From: Veillonella rogosae JCM 15642
GTDB taxonomy: Bacteria; Bacillota; Negativicutes; Veillonellales; Veillonellaceae
Length of the DNA: 64,000 nt
Assembly: GCF_002959775.1 (NCBI RefSeq)
Contig: NZ_PPCX01000009.1
Location: forward strand, 60,687-124,686
Direction of reading: 5' to 3'
Part shown: piece after piece, positions 1 to 8,979 of the stretch
Position numbering within the stretch: the first letter of the stretch is position 1
How the letters are laid out: each line of letters begins with the position of its first letter
Made by a program: the position numbers and the translations under genes
The notes under the pieces: model-generated
The model's database searches: none
The model's input: only the letters and a program-made list of their open reading frames with translations
What the model was told of the DNA's origin: nothing

Positions 1-119
1 TTTTGAGCGTCTAACAATGTTTCACGCGTGAACACGTTAACGTTCAAATGATGACCGCCTTTTTGGGAGTAGCCATCCAATAACTCTACCAAGTTATCAA
101 CTTGTTGTTGGTTGCTCAT
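1..119 (-). CDS. Glycyl radical domain protein, separate C-terminal part of pyruvate formate-lyase (partial)
   Basis: The visible 39 residues match the start of the C-terminal glycyl radical domain of pyruvate formate-lyase (PFL). They include the segment GGHHLNVNVFTRETLLDAQ, which in normal PFL lies shortly before the radical-bearing RVSGYA loop. That loop would fall beyond the window edge. The gene has its own ATG at 119 and a strong GAAAGGAGG ribosome binding site about 8 bases upstream. It lies 75 bases after the stop of the large PFL chain on the same strand. It resembles GrcA (YfiD), the stand-alone spare radical domain. Here it seems to be the only copy of the domain, because the large chain lacks it. 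Incomplete at the window edge. Confidence 0.8.
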   Translation of the reverse strand, partial: MSNQQQVDNLVELLDGYSQKGGHHLNVNVFTRETLLDAQ

Positions 120-194
120 GGGTATTGCCTCCTTTCAACCAAGACTAACACTCGTATCGGTGCCGGTGAAAGCAGTCCGATACTATGGAAGATC

Positions 195-2312
195 TTATTT
201 ATCTTCCTTTATAGTAACATTCGGTTCGCTACATGCGAAGTTTGTATTGGAGTTAGGTAATTGAGATGGATCTAACTCGATATCAAAATCGCTGACGGAC
301 ACAAATGTTTCACCAGATTTACCTAATGCGTCAGGAATGATAGAGAAGGTATTGGAAATACCATCGGAGCTATCACGCCATGGCATTTTTGCTACGGATG
401 CCAACGAAGAAATAGCACCGTGAGTATCACGACCATGCATTGGGTTAGCACCAGGAGCGAAAGCTTCACCCGCTTTACGACCATCTGGAGTGGAACCTGT
501 TGCAGTACCATATACTACGTTGGAAGTAATTGTTAACAAGCTCATAGTAGGAACGGATTGACGATATGTAGGATGTTTACGAATCTTGTTCATAAATGTG
601 GAAACAACTTTTGCTGCCAAGCTATCTACACGATCGTCATCGTTACCGTATTTAGGGAAGTCACCTTCGATTTCGAAATCAACAGCAATGCCGTTTTCGT
701 CGCGAATAGGTTTTACCTTAGCATATTTAATAGCAGACAAGGAGTCAGCTACTACGGATAAACCAGCAATACCAGTTGCAAACCAACGAGTTACCTTGCG
801 GTCATGCAATGCCATTTCTAGTTTTTCATAAGCATATTTGTCGTGCATGTAGTGAATGATATTCAATGCGTTTACATATACGCCTGCCAACCATTCCATC
901 ATGTCGTCGAATTTTTCCCATACTTCGTCGAATTCTAAGTATTCGGAAGTGATAGGGCGGTATTTAGGACCAATTTGTTTTTTCAATTTTTCGTCAACGC
1001 CGCCATTGATTGCATAAAGCAAGCATTTTGCCAAGTTGGAACGAGCGCCGAAGAATTGCATTTCTTTACCAATACGCATTGGAGATACACAGCATGCGAT
1101 AGCGTAGTCATCACCAGAGTTAGGACGCATTAAGTCGTCGTTTTCGTATTGGATGGAAGATGTTTCAATAGATAGTTTTGCACAGAAGCGGCGGAAGCCG
1201 ATTGGCATGCGAGGGGACCACAATACAGTGAGGTTTGGTTCTGGCGCAGGACCAAGGTTAGTCAATGTATGTAGGTAACGGAAGGACATTTTTGAGACCA
1301 ATGTACGGCCGTCAGTACCCATACCACCGATGGACTCAGTAGTCCACACAGGATCGCCTGTGAACAAGTTGTTGTATTCGTGAATACGTGCGAAGCGAAC
1401 CATACGCAATTTCATGATGAAATGATCTACGAATTCTTGGATTTGCTCTTCTGTGTATGTGCCATTGCGAAGGTCACGTTCAGCGTAGATGTCTAGGAAT
1501 GTAGAGTTACGGCCGATGGACATAGCAGCACCGTTTTGTTCTTTAATAGCGCCAAGGTAGCCGAAGTAAATCCATTGCATAGCTTCTTTAACGTCTTTAG
1601 CTGGCTCGGAAATATCGTAACCATAGGACGCAGCCATTTCCTTCAATTCTTTCAAGGAACGAATCTGCTCTTGAATTTCTTCGCGGTCACGAATTACCTC
1701 TTCAAGCATATCGCCCATTGTGATGCTAAATTGTTCTTTTTTGTCTTCGATAAGGTAATCAATACCATACAACGCGATACGACGATAGTCGCCAATGATA
1801 CGGCCACGGCTGTAAGCGTCAGGCAAACCAGTTACGATATGAGCTGTACGAGCGGCACGCATTTCTGGTGTATATACATCAAATACGCCGTCATTGTGAG
1901 TTTTACGATGCTTTTTGAAGAAGTCTTCTGTTTGAGGATCCATTTTGAAGCCGTATTCTTCAATAGCGGATTTCGCAGTACGCAAGCCACCATAAGGGAA
2001 CATAGCGCGTTTTAATGGTTTGTCAGTTTGCAAACCAACGATCGTTTCAAGGTCTTTGTCGATATATCCTGGCGCATGGGCAGTAATGTGTGTGGCCACG
2101 GAAGTATCGGCATCGAGCATGCCGCCTTTTTCACGTTCTTCTTCATAAAGCTTCATTACTTGGTCCCATAATTTTGTCGTTCTTTCTGTAGGACCAGCAA
2201 GGAAGGAATCGTCCCCTTCATAGGGAATATAGTTTCTTTGGATAAAGTCGCGTACATCAACGGCTTTATCCCACACACCTGTGTTAAATTCTTTCCATGC
2301 AGTATGTTGCAT
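195..2312 (-). CDS. pflB: Pyruvate formate-lyase, catalytic chain lacking the glycyl radical domain
   Basis: This enzyme converts pyruvate and CoA to acetyl-CoA and formate in the anaerobic cytoplasm. The 705-residue product carries the catalytic pair Cys407-Cys408 in ACCVSPM and the PFL core up to the IIPDALGK segment. It then ends in an unrelated tail of about 35 residues instead of the glycyl radical domain; typical PFL is about 750-760 residues. The missing domain is encoded by the next gene (119 to 1). The start at 2312 was chosen over an upstream ATG at 2366 because TGGAGGTGC precedes it and homology begins at MQHTAWKEF. Activity would require the two chains to associate. A candidate Rex-like operator lies upstream at 2370-2386. 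The PFL-activating enzyme is not in the window. Confidence 0.93.
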   Translation of the reverse strand: MQHTAWKEFNTGVWDKAVDVRDFIQRNYIPYEGDDSFLAGPTERTTKLWDQVMKLYEEEREKGGMLDADTSVATHITAHAPGYIDKDLETIVGLQTDKPLKRAMFPYGGLRTAKSAIEEYGFKMDPQTEDFFKKHRKTHNDGVFDVYTPEMRAARTAHIVTGLPDAYSRGRIIGDYRRIALYGIDYLIEDKKEQFSITMGDMLEEVIRDREEIQEQIRSLKELKEMAASYGYDISEPAKDVKEAMQWIYFGYLGAIKEQNGAAMSIGRNSTFLDIYAERDLRNGTYTEEQIQEFVDHFIMKLRMVRFARIHEYNNLFTGDPVWTTESIGGMGTDGRTLVSKMSFRYLHTLTNLGPAPEPNLTVLWSPRMPIGFRRFCAKLSIETSSIQYENDDLMRPNSGDDYAIACCVSPMRIGKEMQFFGARSNLAKCLLYAINGGVDEKLKKQIGPKYRPITSEYLEFDEVWEKFDDMMEWLAGVYVNALNIIHYMHDKYAYEKLEMALHDRKVTRWFATGIAGLSVVADSLSAIKYAKVKPIRDENGIAVDFEIEGDFPKYGNDDDRVDSLAAKVVSTFMNKIRKHPTYRQSVPTMSLLTITSNVVYGTATGSTPDGRKAGEAFAPGANPMHGRDTHGAISSLASVAKMPWRDSSDGISNTFSIIPDALGKSGETFVSVSDFDIELDPSQLPNSNTNFACSEPNVTIKEDK

Positions 2313-2369
2313 TTTGCACCTCCATAAAAGGATATAACTATAGATTTCTATGCCTATAGTGTACAATGT

Positions 2370-2386
2370 TTGTCACGATTTAACAA
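2370..2386 (-). promoter_or_regulatory. Candidate pflB promoter with Rex-like operator
   Basis: On the minus strand TTGTTAAATCGTGACAA forms an imperfect inverted repeat resembling redox-sensor Rex sites (TTGTTAA...TTAACAA type). Its first six bases can serve as a -35, with TACACT 17 bases further on as a -10. Rex control of pfl genes is known in other Firmicutes, so the position is sensible. The right half is imperfect. Confidence 0.35.
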
Positions 2387-2682
2387 ATTTTAAATGATAT
2401 ATATTTTCAATACATACTATGCGATTTTCGTAAGAATGGATGTTATTTGTAATTTAATAATATTGAAAACACTATATAAATACATTGAAAGTATAACTAA
2501 TTACTTGATTTATTTGAGTTTGGGTTTTGAAGAATCAATTATTATATTATCTTTAAATAATGAAAATTTATATCAATAAATAGAGAGTGTTCGATATGTT
2601 GTGATGTATCTTCTTGGAATTGTAGGGGCTTATTATGGTAATATTTAGATAGTATTGATTATGGAATTACGTAGAAAGGTAG

Positions 2683-3555
2683 ATGCTAATGACAAATCGA
2701 ATGAAAGCTATCTTAGGAGCATCTGCCACCATTGCCGTTTGGGCTACGGCGTTTCCTTTTGGTAAAGTAGCATTGCAATCAGTAGATGCATTGACACTCT
2801 CGGTAGCGAGGGTTGTAGGTGGTGCTATACTCATGCTAATTATTGGTGTATTTAAGGGATTACACATCCCTACATCTTGGCGTGAATGGGGGATATACAT
2901 TTTGTTAGGCGCTACAGGTAACTTCGTTTATCAAATTGTGTTTAATGAGGGATTGCGAACAATACCGGCCGCTACATCTAGTATTATTATGGCTTTAACA
3001 CCAATGACAACAGCACTGATGGCATTGGTAGTCTATAAGGATAGAATACGCCCTATAGGTTGGCTCTTCACTATAACTGCTTTTGTAGGGGTAGCCATCA
3101 TTATCCTTTGGAATTCCACTCTGACCATTCCAATGGGGGCCATATGGACGTTGATTGGTATGATACTGTTTGCGGTTTATAATATTCTAAATCGCGGGCT
3201 TAGTCTGAAAGGTTATGACTCTATTACTATCGCTATGTGGTCCATGTTCACAGGTGCCATTATGGCACTACCTTTTGCAGATCATGCTATTGAAATGATT
3301 GGAGCTGCACCAATTACTGCGAAGCTTGCTATGATATACCTAGCATTCTTTTCCAGTGCATTAGGATTCGTATTCTGGAGCTATGCCTTTGAACATGCTG
3401 AAAAAGTTTCGGATGTAACCAATTTTATGTATATCTCGCCAATTGTGGCAGCCGTAGTAGCAGCCTTTTTATTAGGAGAATATCCTAATATGGGACTCTA
3501 TATTGGAGCGCCCATTATACTAGGATCATTGTTCTTATTTAATCGATATAGATGA
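2683..3555 (+). CDS. EamA/DMT-family inner membrane transporter
   Basis: The 290-residue protein is almost entirely hydrophobic, with about ten predicted membrane helices in two similar halves, as in the drug/metabolite transporter (EamA) superfamily. The second half ends in the typical SDVTNFMYISPIVAA and GEYPN segments. Members export amino acids, metabolites or drugs; the substrate cannot be read from the sequence. The start at 2683 follows GAAAGG by 5 bases; the ATG two codons downstream is a fair alternative. The gene stands alone, divergent from pflB and closed by a terminator at 3598. The 370 bases before it are AT-rich and show no other gene. Confidence 0.88.
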   Translation: MLMTNRMKAILGASATIAVWATAFPFGKVALQSVDALTLSVARVVGGAILMLIIGVFKGLHIPTSWREWGIYILLGATGNFVYQIVFNEGLRTIPAATSSIIMALTPMTTALMALVVYKDRIRPIGWLFTITAFVGVAIIILWNSTLTIPMGAIWTLIGMILFAVYNILNRGLSLKGYDSITIAMWSMFTGAIMALPFADHAIEMIGAAPITAKLAMIYLAFFSSALGFVFWSYAFEHAEKVSDVTNFMYISPIVAAVVAAFLLGEYPNMGLYIGAPIILGSLFLFNRYR

Positions 3556-3597
3556 TAGGTTTGATGTAAAGGACCAAAAGTATATAGATACGAAAAG

Positions 3598-3628
3598 AAC
3601 CTCAACATTTCTGTTGAGGTCCTTTTTG
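3598..3628 (+). terminator. Intrinsic terminator after the EamA gene
   Basis: Stem ACCTCAAC/GTTGAGGT (8 bp, 6-nt loop) followed by CCTTTTTG. Confidence 0.85.
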
Positions 3629-3631
3629 TGT

Positions 3632-3698
3632 TTGACAGTCATTATAAATTGTAGTAATCTAAGTATACAATTAAAACATACCTTAAAGATATGTTTTA
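3632..3698 (+). promoter_or_regulatory. metNIQ promoter and leader inverted repeat
   Basis: TTGACA (3632-3637), 17-base spacer and TAATCT (3655-3660) form a good sigma-70-type promoter. Just downstream lies the inverted repeat TAAAACATA-N9-TATGTTTTA (3672-3698, 9-bp arms), positioned to act as a repressor operator or a leader hairpin. I found neither an S-box (SAM riboswitch) nor a T-box pattern. Confidence 0.6.
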
Positions 3699-3743
3699 GA
3701 AAAATATTAATTCCTACTAATGCGTAGGGAAAGAGGTGGTACA

Positions 3744-4766
3744 GTGATTGCTATACGAAACGTAACGAAAGAGTTTGACGTTAATAAGCAAAAGGTTACT
3801 GCATTATCTGATGTAAACTTTACCATAGAAAAAGGCGATATATTTGGCATTATTGGCTTCAGTGGAGCTGGTAAATCTACACTGCTTCGCATGATTAATG
3901 CCTTAGAGGTACCTACCTCTGGTCATGTTGAAATAGATGGTGTGAATATCAATGGTTTAAGTTTTAATGAGCTTAGAAAGGTTCGTAAGCGCATCGGCAT
4001 GGTTTTTCAACAGTTTAATTTGTTGAATGCTAAATCTGTGTATGATAATGTGGCTATCCCGCTAATTCTTAATAAGGTGCCAAAATCCGACATTGATAAA
4101 AAGGTTAAAACCTTATTAGACTTTGTTGATTTAGGCAATAAAGCAAATGCCTATCCTGGAGAATTGTCTGGTGGTCAAAAGCAGCGCGTTGGTATTGCCC
4201 GTGCGTTGGCTACAGATCCATCCATATTGCTTTGTGATGAAGCAACTAGCGCCCTAGATCCAGATACAACAGAATCTATATTACAATTACTAGAACGTGT
4301 TAATCGTGAACTGGGTGTAACAGTAGTTATCGTAACTCATGAGATTGATGTAATTCAGAAAATATGTAATCGCGTTGTAGTTATGGAGCATGGAAAACTT
4401 ATAGAGAACGGTTCTGTACTTGAGGTGTTTAGTAAACCTAAACACGAAACGACGAAACGATTTGTTAGAACTGTCATTCCTGATGAAATTCCATCAACAG
4501 TGAAACATACATTAGCTTGTGATAAAAGACCATATACCATTCTTAAAATGCATTTTTTAGGAAATAATACGACCGATAATGTTTTATATCATATTAATAA
4601 AACCTTTGATTTAGAAACGAGTGTATTATTTGCTACGGTAACAGAGTTAGAACATACTGTACTTGGTATATTCATAGTTCAGTTTATTGGTGATGATCTT
4701 GAGGTGGGCAAGGTAAAAGAATATCTTGTAACACAAGGCCTCGAATGGCAGGAGGTGACTATTTAA
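3744..4766 (+). CDS. metN: Methionine ABC transporter ATP-binding protein MetN
   Basis: This is the cytoplasmic ATPase that drives methionine import with MetI and MetQ. The 340-residue product has Walker A GFSGAGKST (residues 38-46), Q-loop VFQQFN, signature LSGGQKQR, Walker B ILLCDEAT and the H-loop VTHE. A C-terminal extension of about 100 residues matches the regulatory NIL/ACT-like domain of MetN, which senses internal methionine. The start is taken as GTG at 3744 because AAAGAGGTGG precedes it, and the ATG at 3720 has no ribosome binding site. First gene of metN-metI-metQ; its TAA overlaps the metI ATG by one base. Confidence 0.95.
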   Translation: MIAIRNVTKEFDVNKQKVTALSDVNFTIEKGDIFGIIGFSGAGKSTLLRMINALEVPTSGHVEIDGVNINGLSFNELRKVRKRIGMVFQQFNLLNAKSVYDNVAIPLILNKVPKSDIDKKVKTLLDFVDLGNKANAYPGELSGGQKQRVGIARALATDPSILLCDEATSALDPDTTESILQLLERVNRELGVTVVIVTHEIDVIQKICNRVVVMEHGKLIENGSVLEVFSKPKHETTKRFVRTVIPDEIPSTVKHTLACDKRPYTILKMHFLGNNTTDNVLYHINKTFDLETSVLFATVTELEHTVLGIFIVQFIGDDLEVGKVKEYLVTQGLEWQEVTI

Positions 4767-5437
4767 TGGATTTCTTTATGCAAGAATTAGGCGTTCCTGG
4801 CTCCCAATTATTATTGGCCGCAGAGCAAACCTTATACATGGTATTTTTATCGCTCTTTATCGGTACGGTATTGGGGCTAGTTATAGCCGTTACCTTAGTA
4901 GTGACCAATCCGAATGGTATTGTTAAAAACAGTATTGTTTATACCATTACAAATACAATTGTTAATATTGTGCGTTCTGTGCCATTTATTATTTTGATGG
5001 TGTTTATATTACCGTTAACTAAGATGATTGTAGGTACGCGTGTTGGTACAACAGCGGCTATTGTACCACTTGTTATATTCATTGCCCCTTATCTTGCTCG
5101 ACTCTTTGAGAACTCTATTTTAGAGGTTAATAAAGGCATTATCGAGGCTGCACAGTCGATGGGGGCCTCTCATTTTGAGGTGATTTGGCACTTCCTTTTA
5201 CCAGAGGCAAAGGGTTCGCTTATTTTATCTATTACAACAGGTACTATAGGTCTAATCGGTGCTACTGCTATGGCTGGTGCCATTGGTGCAGGTGGTGTAG
5301 GTGACTTGGCTCTCACCTATGGTTATGAACGGTTGAACTTCCCATTGATGTTATTTACCGTTGTTATTTTGATTATTTTTGTTCAAATTATTCAAACAAT
5401 AGGTAACTACTTTGCACGTCGTGCGCGTCGTTCCTAG
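4766..5437 (+). CDS. metI: Methionine ABC transporter permease MetI
   Basis: This 223-residue inner membrane permease has about five helices and a binding-protein-dependent transport (BPD_transp_1) signature around EAAQSMGASHFEVIWHFLLPEA, the coupling loop that contacts MetN. The start at 4766 overlaps the metN stop (TAATG) and follows GGAGGTGA by about 8 bases, so translation is probably coupled. An in-frame ATG at 4745 lies within metN and lacks a ribosome binding site. Order and spacing are those of the classical metNIQ operon. Confidence 0.95.
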   Translation: MDFFMQELGVPGSQLLLAAEQTLYMVFLSLFIGTVLGLVIAVTLVVTNPNGIVKNSIVYTITNTIVNIVRSVPFIILMVFILPLTKMIVGTRVGTTAAIVPLVIFIAPYLARLFENSILEVNKGIIEAAQSMGASHFEVIWHFLLPEAKGSLILSITTGTIGLIGATAMAGAIGAGGVGDLALTYGYERLNFPLMLFTVVILIIFVQIIQTIGNYFARRARRS

Positions 5438-5491
5438 TTTGATGAAATAGATTTTAGTTATATTGATTGTGAAAGTATAGGAGAAAATACT

Positions 5492-6316
5492 ATGAAATTT
5501 AAAAAGCTTCTTGCCCTTGGTGCGGCATTAGTATTTAGCGTAGCTTTTATCGCAGGCTGCGGTTCTAATAATAGCGATAATGGTGCAAAAAAAGAGTTAA
5601 CCTACAGTAAATCTCAAGGCCCTTACTCTGAATTATTTGAAAAAGGTGTAAAACCAATTTTGGAGAAACAAGGCTATACCTTTAAAGGCGTAGATATGTC
5701 TGATTTGGTACAAGCTGACCAAGTGTTAAGTGATGGTGAGGTTGACTTTAACGTTGAACAACATACAGCATACATGAAAAATTTTAACGAAAAACAAAAT
5801 GGTCATCTTGTAGCATTAACACCAATTCCAACAGTACCAGCAGGTATCTTTAGTGGTTCTAAAACATCTTTAGATCAAGTGGCAGATGGCGACACTATTG
5901 CTGTACCTAATGATGCATCCAACATGGCTCGTGCTTATGCGTTATTGCAAAAAATTGGTTGGATTAAGCTTGATCCTAACAAAGATTTAGCAACAGTAAC
6001 TCAAGCAGATATTATTGAAAATCCTAAACATCTTAAATTTACAGAAATGAAATCCCTTACAATTCCTTCTGTACGTACTGACTTCGATTATATCGTTATT
6101 ACAGGCGCTATTATCTATAATGCAAAAATCGATCCTAAATCTGCATTGGCAAATGAAGACGTATTGCCACAATGGTTATTACAACTCGTAGTTAATGAGA
6201 AAAACAAAGATGCACAATGGGCAAAAGACATCGTAGCAGCTTACCACTCTCAAGAATTCAAAGACTACATGGAAAAAAATAACAATGGCCTATGGTTCGT
6301 ACCAAAAGGTGAATAG
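5492..6316 (+). CDS. metQ: Methionine-binding lipoprotein MetQ (NlpA family)
   Basis: This is the substrate-binding lipoprotein of the methionine importer. The 274 residues begin with a lipoprotein signal peptide ending at FIAGC (lipobox Cys about residue 23). The mature part matches the NlpA family, with the KGVDMSDLVQADQVLSDGEVD-type ligand-lobe region and VRTDFDYIVITG. It starts 54 bases after metI behind AGGAGAAAA. A terminator follows at 6369. NlpA proteins bind L- or D-methionine; the match to MetN and MetI makes another ligand unlikely. Confidence 0.94.
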   Translation: MKFKKLLALGAALVFSVAFIAGCGSNNSDNGAKKELTYSKSQGPYSELFEKGVKPILEKQGYTFKGVDMSDLVQADQVLSDGEVDFNVEQHTAYMKNFNEKQNGHLVALTPIPTVPAGIFSGSKTSLDQVADGDTIAVPNDASNMARAYALLQKIGWIKLDPNKDLATVTQADIIENPKHLKFTEMKSLTIPSVRTDFDYIVITGAIIYNAKIDPKSALANEDVLPQWLLQLVVNEKNKDAQWAKDIVAAYHSQEFKDYMEKNNNGLWFVPKGE

Positions 6317-6368
6317 AATATAATAATGTATTATATAGGCACGAACAGCTATATAGGAATGAATAAAA

Positions 6369-6408
6369 GAACCCTTAATAAGTTTTTACTTATTAGGGGT
6401 TCTATTTA
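6369..6408 (+). terminator. Intrinsic terminator after metQ
   Basis: Near-perfect stem GAACCCTTAATAAG / CTTATTAGGGGTTC (14 bp, loop TTTTTA), then TATTTATA. Confidence 0.85.
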
Positions 6409-6466
6409 TATGAGATAACATGAGGATATTATAGGCTGATACAAGGGGGGGCTTTGGTAGATTGAC

Positions 6467-6586
6467 TTATACTGTCATGCCCGCCGCATAGTTTTCATAG
6501 AGTTCTTTGTAGTTACCACCACGCTCTATCAGTTCGTGATGTGTCCCTTGTTCCACAATTGTGCCGTTTTCTACTACTAGTAGGAT
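6467..6586 (-). pseudogene. Remnant of an ABC exporter ATPase C-terminus
   Basis: The minus strand between metQ and the DASS transporter encodes, up to a proper stop at 6467, about 38 residues. They include VVENGTIVEQGTHHELIE and GGNYKELYENYA. This is the characteristic C-terminus of an MsbA/MdlB-like exporter ATPase, just after the H-loop. Homology stops at about 6586, where AT-rich sequence begins, and no start or ribosome binding site is present. The rest of the gene, normally about 570 codons, is gone. It is best read as the scar of a deletion. Confidence 0.8.
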
Positions 6587-6720
6587 GAAATTTATTACTA
6601 AAAGTTTATTATCAATTAATAAGTATTATGATTGAGTTTATATCATTTTATTAAAATTTTTGATATACTAAATAGGCAATTTTTGCAATTTTTGTTTTGA
6701 AGTAGTAAGGAGAGTTTCTA

Positions 6721-8187
6721 ATGAAGTTGAATTGGAAATTATTCGCACCGCTTGTAGTAGCTATTATTGTATGGCTCATCGGTGCTCCTGAAGGTCTTAG
6801 CGCAAATTCTTGGATTTATGTAAGTATTTTCGCAGGCCTCGTGGTAGGGTTGATTTTAGAACCAATGCCACCAGCTTTTATCGGTATCATTGCTGTTACC
6901 GTGTCTATGTTGTTTAAGGTTGGTCCTGCCCCTGTGGTAGATAAAGCAACCGGTGTCGCTAAGGCGATTACTGATGCGCAAGCTATCAGCTGGGGTCTTA
7001 GTGGTTTCTCTAATGCCATCGTATGGTTGATCTTTGCCGCTTTCATGATTGGTATTGGTTATGAAAACTCTGGCCTTGGTCGTCGTATTGCTTTGTTCCT
7101 CGTAGCAAAGCTTGGCAAGTCCTCTTTAGGTCTTGGTTATGCTATCGCTATTACGGACCTTGTATTGGCGCCGTTCATCCCAAGTAATGCGGCTCGTTCT
7201 GGTGGTACCATTTATCCAATCGTATCTAGTATTTGTCCAATGTTTGATTCCTATCCAGATAAGAACCCTCGTAAAATTGGCTCCTATTTGAACTGGGTAG
7301 CGTTGGCAACTACATGTGTATCTAGCTCTATCTTTTTGACTGGTGCAGCGCCAAACCCATTGGCTCTAGAATTGTCAGCTAAATCTGGTATCGTAGCGGC
7401 GAACTGGGGCACATGGTTCCTAGCATTCTTGCCAGTAGGTCTTATCTTGTTCATCATCACTCCATTGTTGACCTATGTATTCTGCAAGCCAGAGGTGAAA
7501 GGTTCTCCTGAAATTGCAGCCTGGGCAAAGGATGAGTATAAGAAACTAGGCTCTATGACACGCAGTGAAATCTTCATGGCCTTAATTTCTGTATTGGCTC
7601 TTGTGTTGTGGATTGGTGCTTCTACATTCAAAGTAAACCCTACAACAACAGCTTTGATTGTTATTATTTTGATGATTTTCACTAAGATTATGACATGGCA
7701 AGACTTCCTTGCTAATAAACCAGCATGGAATGTTTTGACTTGGTTTGCTACACTCGTACCTATGGCTTCTGGCCTTAAAAATGTAGGCTTCTTAGATTGG
7801 CTTGCTAAATCTGCTGGTGGTTCTTTGGTTTCTTTAGATCCTACAATGGCAGTTCTTGGTTTGTTATTAGCATTCTGCTTGCTTCGTTACTTCTTTGCAT
7901 CTGGTACTGCTTATGTAACAGCTATGGTAGGCTTGTTTGCTACTTTAATTCTTCAAATTCCTGGCGTTGATCCAGCGCAAGTTATGTTGATTCTGTTAGT
8001 ACCTATGGGGATTATGGGTATCCTTACACCATATGGTACTGGTCATAGCCCAATCTGGTTTGCTAGTGGCTATAATAAAGGCCCTGAATTCTGGAAATTG
8101 GGCGCTATCTTTGGGATTATCTACCTCGCGATCTTTATCGTGGTGGGGATTCCATGGATTCAGTTCGTAATGCCACTTTTAGGATAA
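6721..8187 (+). CDS. DASS-family dicarboxylate/anion transporter
   Basis: This 488-residue inner membrane protein belongs to the divalent anion:Na+ symporter (DASS) family, related to CitT, TtdT and the plastid 2-oxoglutarate/malate translocator. Family signatures are visible: SNAARSGGTIYPI, the SNT-like substrate loop TGAAPNPLA, and TPYGTGHSPIW in the second half. About 11-13 hydrophobic helices are present. Likely substrates are C4 or C5 dicarboxylates or citrate/tartrate, either with Na+ or by exchange with succinate; the exact one cannot be told. The start at 6721 follows TAAGGAGAG. A single gene between terminators. Confidence 0.9.
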   Translation: MKLNWKLFAPLVVAIIVWLIGAPEGLSANSWIYVSIFAGLVVGLILEPMPPAFIGIIAVTVSMLFKVGPAPVVDKATGVAKAITDAQAISWGLSGFSNAIVWLIFAAFMIGIGYENSGLGRRIALFLVAKLGKSSLGLGYAIAITDLVLAPFIPSNAARSGGTIYPIVSSICPMFDSYPDKNPRKIGSYLNWVALATTCVSSSIFLTGAAPNPLALELSAKSGIVAANWGTWFLAFLPVGLILFIITPLLTYVFCKPEVKGSPEIAAWAKDEYKKLGSMTRSEIFMALISVLALVLWIGASTFKVNPTTTALIVIILMIFTKIMTWQDFLANKPAWNVLTWFATLVPMASGLKNVGFLDWLAKSAGGSLVSLDPTMAVLGLLLAFCLLRYFFASGTAYVTAMVGLFATLILQIPGVDPAQVMLILLVPMGIMGILTPYGTGHSPIWFASGYNKGPEFWKLGAIFGIIYLAIFIVVGIPWIQFVMPLLG

Positions 8188-8195
8188 TTAAATAG

Positions 8196-8268
8196 AGCCC
8201 CTCGTAGCATTCTGCTCGCTCTCCATCCCTTGCAAGTCGAGCTTACTGAACGCTACGAGGGGCTTTCC
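8196..8268 (+). terminator. Long-loop terminator after the DASS transporter
   Basis: Perfect 13-bp arms AGCCCCTCGTAGC (8196-8208) and GCTACGAGGGGCT (8252-8264) enclose a 43-nt insert, followed by TTCCTT. The weak T-tract makes termination less certain than the pairing. Confidence 0.6.
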
Positions 8269-8277
8269 TTATATCCG

Positions 8278-8425
8278 AAAATGGCATAGCTCACTTCAAG
8301 AGGGCAAGTCGCTGGATTGACATATGGCGGCTTCTTCTATCTTAAAATGGCATAGCTCACTTCAAGAGAGCAAGTCGCTTAGTAGATACAATGCGGCTTC
8401 TTTTTATCCTGAAATGGCAATATTT
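8278..8425. repeat. Tandem repeat, about 66 bp, two full copies and a partial third
   Basis: Units begin at 8278 and 8344 with AAAATGGCATAGCTCACTTC and stay nearly identical through GCAAGTCGCT; each ends with a GCGGCTTCTT-like segment. A partial third unit starts near 8411 with GAAATGGCA. No gene is evident in the repeat; a short open frame across it has no ribosome binding site. Confidence 0.75.
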
Positions 8426-8516
8426 AACAAAGCTCGACAAATGCAAGAAAATTACTATAATAGTGGTGTGATGGTAAATTACTTGTCTGGGGTTTTTACT
8501 GGAGGTGTTTATTATT

Positions 8517-8921
8517 ATGTCTACTTCGGAGCGAGTTGTACAGTCAGTTTTATATGAGCTTGGTTGTATTTTAATTGGTTGTTTGGTAATGCAGTTTGTT
8601 CCGCATGAGGGGCAGCCTTTTGTATTAATGGTTATTTTTTCCTTACTAGCTATGGTTTGGAATTTTGTGTTTAACTGGATTTTTGATAAACTAGTACCAG
8701 GTGATCGATTAGCGCGAGGCCCAATCATTCGTACGGTTCATGCTGTGTTATTTGAAGGCTTATTTATGATTGCAACGGTGCCAATTATTATGTACATGAT
8801 GCAGATGACCTTTTGGATGGCTTTTATGACGGATATATCTATGACATTAGCTATTTTAGGTTATACATATGTATATAATTGGGTATATGATCGGGCGCGT
8901 CTATATTTTGTAGAGGCTTAA
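8517..8921 (+). CDS. PACE-family multidrug (chlorhexidine-type) efflux protein
   Basis: This 134-residue protein has four hydrophobic helices arranged as two tandem halves, as in the proteobacterial antimicrobial compound efflux (PACE, AceI-like) family. Motifs seen are R-x-x-H (RTVH) and the first-helix acidic residue in YELGC, which in AceI couples to protons. WNFVFNWIFD and YNWVYD are the repeated N-W-x-x-D segments closing each half. The start at 8517 was chosen because the ATG at 8505 lies inside the GGAGGTG ribosome binding site. Whether it confers biocide resistance here is inference. Stands alone. Confidence 0.85.
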   Translation: MSTSERVVQSVLYELGCILIGCLVMQFVPHEGQPFVLMVIFSLLAMVWNFVFNWIFDKLVPGDRLARGPIIRTVHAVLFEGLFMIATVPIIMYMMQMTFWMAFMTDISMTLAILGYTYVYNWVYDRARLYFVEA

Positions 8922-8979
8922 TTTGAAATATGAGGTAGGTACCTCTTGTAAAATCTATATCATATAGTAGGAGGTTCTT

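Noticed and set aside
1536..2015. Open frame of 159 codons on the plus strand inside pflB
   Set aside because: It is antisense to a clear, conserved gene, with no ribosome binding site and an unnatural composition.
2394..2579. 61-codon frame before the EamA gene
   Set aside because: Very AT-rich, no ribosome binding site, no recognisable sequence features.
8324..8728. Frames on both strands across the 66-bp repeats
   Set aside because: They run through repeats and into the PACE gene without start signals.
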